From an uncultured Bacteroidia bacterium (lineage in GTDB: Bacteria; Bacteroidota; Bacteroidia; Bacteroidales; F082), in the NCBI GenBank assembly GCA_902801465.1, contig CADCIH010000001.1, positions 186,001-250,000 of the forward strand: a DNA stretch of 64,000 nt, written 5' to 3'. A model generated the notes under the pieces. That model was not told where the DNA came from. It saw only the letters and a program-made list of their open reading frames with translations, and did not search any database. Within the stretch, counting starts at the first letter, position 1; each line of letters starts with the position of its first letter. Both the position numbers and the translations under genes were made by a program. This document shows, piece by piece, positions 61,405 through 64,000 of the stretch.

Positions 61405-62521
61405 CACTGACTATCACCTACATGTCATCAGTTTCGATGTGCCTTATCCCGCCAACTACGGTGGCGTGATCGATGTGTTTTATCGCATCAAGGCCCTGTC
61501 GGAAGCAGGCGTGAAGGTGCATCTGCATTGCTTTGAATACGGCAGAGGACATGCCGAGGTGCTCGACCGCTGCCACGAGGTGAAATACTACAAACGCGAC
61601 ACTTCCTTTTGGAAACAGCTCAGCCGTGATCCTTATGTGGTGGCCTCAAGAAGGTCAGAAGCATTAATAAAAGACCTTTTGATGGATGATTATCCCATCC
61701 TTTGCGAGGGACTTCATACCACCGCCATCTTAAACGATTCCCGGTTGGAAGGCCGTAAGGTCTTTGTGAGGGCTCATAATGTGGAACATGACTACTACCG
61801 CCTGTTGGCCGACTCCGAGCCGACCTTTTGGAAGCGCTGGTTCTATCGGATGGAGGCACGCAAGCTGAGACGTTATGAGCCCATATTGAAGAAGGCCGCT
61901 GGCATCTTCGCCATCACCCAGCAAGACGCCGATTACTTCAATCAACATTATGGTAAGGCAGTGTTGGTGCCGGGTTTCAGCGCATTGAGCCGAGTGTGTT
62001 CCGAGACGGGGAGGGGCGACTATGTGCTGTATCATGGCAACCTCTCGGTGGCGGAGAACAAGAAAGCGGCGCAATGGCTGGTTGAAAACGTTTTCTCTGA
62101 ATTGGATGTCCCCTGCGTGGTGGCAGGACTGAATCCTCCTGACAGCCTTCGTAAGCTTTGCAGCCGTTATCCTCATGTGCGACTCAAGGCCAATCTGCAC
62201 GATGCTGAGATGATGGATTTGATCCGCAACGCTCAAGTCAACGTGATGGTCACAGATCAACCTACGGGATTGAAACTCAAGCTCATGAATGCTTTGTATA
62301 ATGGGCGTTTCTGTCTGGTTAACGATGATATGGTTCGTGGTACGGATCTTGGCCAATTGTGCTTGGTAGCTGAAGAACCCGAGCAGTTTATCAGTCAGAT
62401 AAGGCGATTAATGAAAGAAGACTTCACCGAAGATGACATTAATGAACGCGATGAAGCCCTAAAAGAGCTCTATCAGAATGAAAAAAATGCTCAAATCATC
62501 ATGGATTCCATCTACCGATAG
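61397..62521 (+). CDS. Glycosyltransferase-like protein (GT4 type)
   Basis: 374 aa from the ATG at 61397; an upstream TTG at 61379 is less likely. N-terminal HLHVISFDVPYPANYGGVID is characteristic of GT-B transferases, with VRAHNVEHDYYRLLADSEP, FAITQQDADYFNQHYGK, YVLYHGNLSVAENKKAAQWL and TGLKLKLMNALYNGRFCLVN in the donor half. It is translationally coupled to the preceding glycosyltransferase. Its final codons (IYR) and TAG stop lie within a palindromic repeat element. Confidence 0.84.
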   Translation: MNDTDYHLHVISFDVPYPANYGGVIDVFYRIKALSEAGVKVHLHCFEYGRGHAEVLDRCHEVKYYKRDTSFWKQLSRDPYVVASRRSEALIKDLLMDDYPILCEGLHTTAILNDSRLEGRKVFVRAHNVEHDYYRLLADSEPTFWKRWFYRMEARKLRRYEPILKKAAGIFAITQQDADYFNQHYGKAVLVPGFSALSRVCSETGRGDYVLYHGNLSVAENKKAAQWLVENVFSELDVPCVVAGLNPPDSLRKLCSRYPHVRLKANLHDAEMMDLIRNAQVNVMVTDQPTGLKLKLMNALYNGRFCLVNDDMVRGTDLGQLCLVAEEPEQFISQIRRLMKEDFTEDDINERDEALKELYQNEKNAQIIMDSIYR

Positions 62522-62540
62522 AGCATCCCTACGGGATGCG
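62512..62540 (+). repeat. Palindromic element, copy 2 (3' end of the glycosyltransferase gene)
   Basis: It begins CTACCGATAGAGCA, with the TAG stop of the gene inside, then a hairpin with 7-bp arms (62523-62529 with 62533-62539). Same leader and hairpin layout as 47763-47791, with compensating base changes in the stem. Confidence 0.65.
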
Positions 62541-62554
62541 GTTTCCCATAAGAA

Positions 62555-63226
62555 TCACTCCACCTTGGTGCAAATCACCTTATGGTCCTCGCATTTCAAG
62601 ATGCGTCCAGGATATTTCTGGATTAATCCGTAGTTGTGTGTCGCCATCAAGACGGCGGTGCCGTTTTCGGCGATTTTCCGAAGCACTTTAAGGACATCGA
62701 GGGTGGTCTCGGGGTCGAGGTTGCCAGTAGGCTCGTCGGCGAGGATGATATCGGGGTCGTTGAGCAGTGCGCGGGCGATGGACACGGATTGGCGTTCGCC
62801 GCCTGACAGGTTATAGGGCATGCTCTTCCGTTTGTCTTTCAGTCCCACCTTCTCCAGCACCTCGTCGATGCGGTTACTGATCTGTTCCTCGTCGTACCAT
62901 CCCGTGGCTCGCAGCACAAAGTCGAGGTTAGCCTCCACGTTGCGGTCGTCAAGCAGCTGGAAGTCCTGGAACACGATGCCCAGTTTTCTCCGGAGGAAGG
63001 GGATGTCCTTGCGGCTGATATCGGTGAGGTCGAACCCCGCCACCTTCACAATGCCTTCGTCGGTGGGCAGTTCGGCGTAAAGGGTCTTTAGCAGCGATGA
63101 CTTGCCGCTGCCGGTCTTGCCGATGAGATAGACAAACTCGCCTTTATTAATGCTGAAAGTAACCTCGCTAAGGATGGGGTTTTCGCGCTGATAGATGGTG
63201 GCGTTGACTAGTTCGATGATAGGCAT
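62555..63226 (-). CDS. ftsE: Cell division ATP-binding protein FtsE
   Basis: 223-aa ABC ATPase that with FtsX controls peptidoglycan hydrolases at division. Seen: IELVNATIYQRENPILSEVT, Walker A GKTGSGKSSLLKTL, RRKLGIVFQDFQLLDDRNV (Q-loop), signature LSGGERQSVSIARALL, Walker B IILADEPTGNLDP and the H-loop MATHNYG. No ftsX lies beside it in this window. It follows the DUF4301 gene on the same strand after a 37-nt gap filled with heptanucleotide repeats. Confidence 0.92.
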   Translation of the reverse strand: MPIIELVNATIYQRENPILSEVTFSINKGEFVYLIGKTGSGKSSLLKTLYAELPTDEGIVKVAGFDLTDISRKDIPFLRRKLGIVFQDFQLLDDRNVEANLDFVLRATGWYDEEQISNRIDEVLEKVGLKDKRKSMPYNLSGGERQSVSIARALLNDPDIILADEPTGNLDPETTLDVLKVLRKIAENGTAVLMATHNYGLIQKYPGRILKCEDHKVICTKVE

Positions 63227-63234
63227 TGGGGAAA

Positions 63235-63266
63235 GATAAGAGTTAAGAGATAAGAGATAAAAGTTA
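63235..63266. repeat. Imperfect 7-nt tandem array between the DUF4301 gene and ftsE
   Basis: Minus-strand units CTTTTAT, CTCTTAT, CTCTTAA and CTCTTAT begin directly after the TAA stop at 63264-63266 and end 8 nt before the ftsE ATG. Confidence 0.7.
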
Positions 63267-64000
63267 GGAGTTGTGCATGGGCTTGAGGAGGTCGTTTACC
63301 GTTTTTACGGGGTTGAAGGTCTCGATGGGGACCTCCACGAAGACGGTGATCCAGTCGGCCATGGCGCCGTTCCACAGTCCAGGCAGCTCGAGGGCTTTCA
63401 GCTCGCGGCCGTCTTTCGACTTGCTGGAGACAAAGCCGGTGTTGGGGTCGACGTAGTCGGTGAGGTTGAACGCCTCTCCCTTGTAGTTCCAGCAGCCGCA
63501 CACCAGGTCGACGGGGTTGAAGTGGGTGGATGCCTTGAAGATGGCCTCCTGGTCTTCCTTGCCGTGATTGATCTGCGACGACTCGATGATCTGCAGCGAC
63601 ACCTCGTCGTTGGTGTTTTTGATCCAGAAAGGACCTCCGCCAGGTTCGCCCTCATTCTTCACCATGCCACACACACGCATCGGACGGTTCAGGCAATCGT
63701 AGAGGAAGTCGGTCTTCTCGTAAACGTCATATTGTTCCACGAAACTGGGGATGTCGATCATTAATTGCTTTCTGGCGAAATCAATCATCTCATCCAGCTC
63801 TTCTTGGGTGACATCGCCGCCGTCGAGGATTTCGAGGTATTCGAAAGTCTGCTGTTGCAGTTTCAGTAGTAGACCGGCCAGCACCTTCTTGAAGGTGATG
63901 GTGGTCTCGGCTTTGCTTTCAGGTACTATGTTGTCGATGTTCTTGATGAACACAATTTCTTGCTTGAGGTCGTTGAGGTTTTCGATTAATGCGCCGTGAC
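63264..64000 (-). CDS. DUF4301 family protein, 5' end outside window
   Basis: C-terminal part (about 245 residues) of a longer protein; the frame is open to the window edge, reading HGALIENLNDLKQEIVFIKN before the in-frame GTG at 63953. That phrase, together with RPMRVCGMVKNEGEPGGGPF, VDLVCGCWNYKG and LWNGAMADWITVFVEVPIET near the end, matches the DUF4301 family of Bacteroidota. The family shows nucleotidyltransferase-like features, but its role is not established. It is co-directional with ftsE downstream. Confidence 0.82.
   Translation of the reverse strand, partial: HGALIENLNDLKQEIVFIKNIDNIVPESKAETTITFKKVLAGLLLKLQQQTFEYLEILDGGDVTQEELDEMIDFARKQLMIDIPSFVEQYDVYEKTDFLYDCLNRPMRVCGMVKNEGEPGGGPFWIKNTNDEVSLQIIESSQINHGKEDQEAIFKASTHFNPVDLVCGCWNYKGEAFNLTDYVDPNTGFVSSKSKDGRELKALELPGLWNGAMADWITVFVEVPIETFNPVKTVNDLLKPMHNS

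Overview
The window is a contiguous stretch of a Bacteroidota chromosome, most likely a host- or gut-associated member of the Bacteroidales. The evidence is a type IX secretion (T9SS) locus (gldJ, two porU-like genes, porV), several secreted proteins with T9SS C-terminal sorting domains (CTDs), a Bacteroides-style rseC-rnfBCDGEA operon, and many start sites preceded by the Bacteroidota -7 box TAnnTTTG instead of a Shine-Dalgarno sequence. Coding density is very high and no gap exceeds about 150 bases. I see no rRNA, tRNA, CRISPR, transposase or prophage genes, and no frameshifts.

Layout. 1-10.5 kb: murF and gldJ (minus) diverge from a tandem pair of porU-like sortase genes and porV (plus), closed by a strong terminator. 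10.5-20.5 kb (minus): a candidate surface-protein operon holding a PKD/adhesin-like T9SS cargo, a lipoprotein, an outer-membrane beta-barrel and a gingipain-like C25 protease. 20.6-26.1 kb (minus): rnf electron-transport operon with rseC. 26.2-42.7 kb: a cell-surface polysaccharide region (flippase, acyltransferase, wecB, four-gene glycosyltransferase/YfhO set, two methyltransferases) interleaved with three paralogous secreted proteins. 42.8-48.8 kb (minus): housekeeping genes rpmH, pepD, an MsbA-like ABC exporter, purB and fba. 48.9-51.6 kb: an overlapping pair made of a beta-helix carbohydrate-binding protein and a short CTD protein. 51.7-56.5 kb (plus): a five-gene operon ending in a steroid 5-alpha-reductase homologue, an Old Yellow Enzyme-type reductase and a short-chain dehydrogenase. 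56.5-64 kb: a lipoprotein, DUF5606 protein, pyrK-pyrD, murB, two glycosyltransferases, ftsE and a truncated DUF4301 gene.

How it fits together. PorU and PorV form the T9SS attachment complex that cleaves CTD cargo and attaches it to anionic LPS, so the CTD proteins here are its likely substrates, and the nearby polysaccharide genes could contribute to surface glycan. That last link is inference.

Most interesting points: (1) the 5-alpha-reductase/OYE/SDR operon, which resembles gut Bacteroidales clusters that make 5-alpha and 3-beta bile acids; (2) two adjacent porU genes that both keep the catalytic His/Cys pair; (3) five heptanucleotide tandem arrays and two copies of a palindromic element that all sit on or beside stop codons; (4) three genes whose -7 box ends exactly 4 nt before the ATG, implying leaderless mRNAs.
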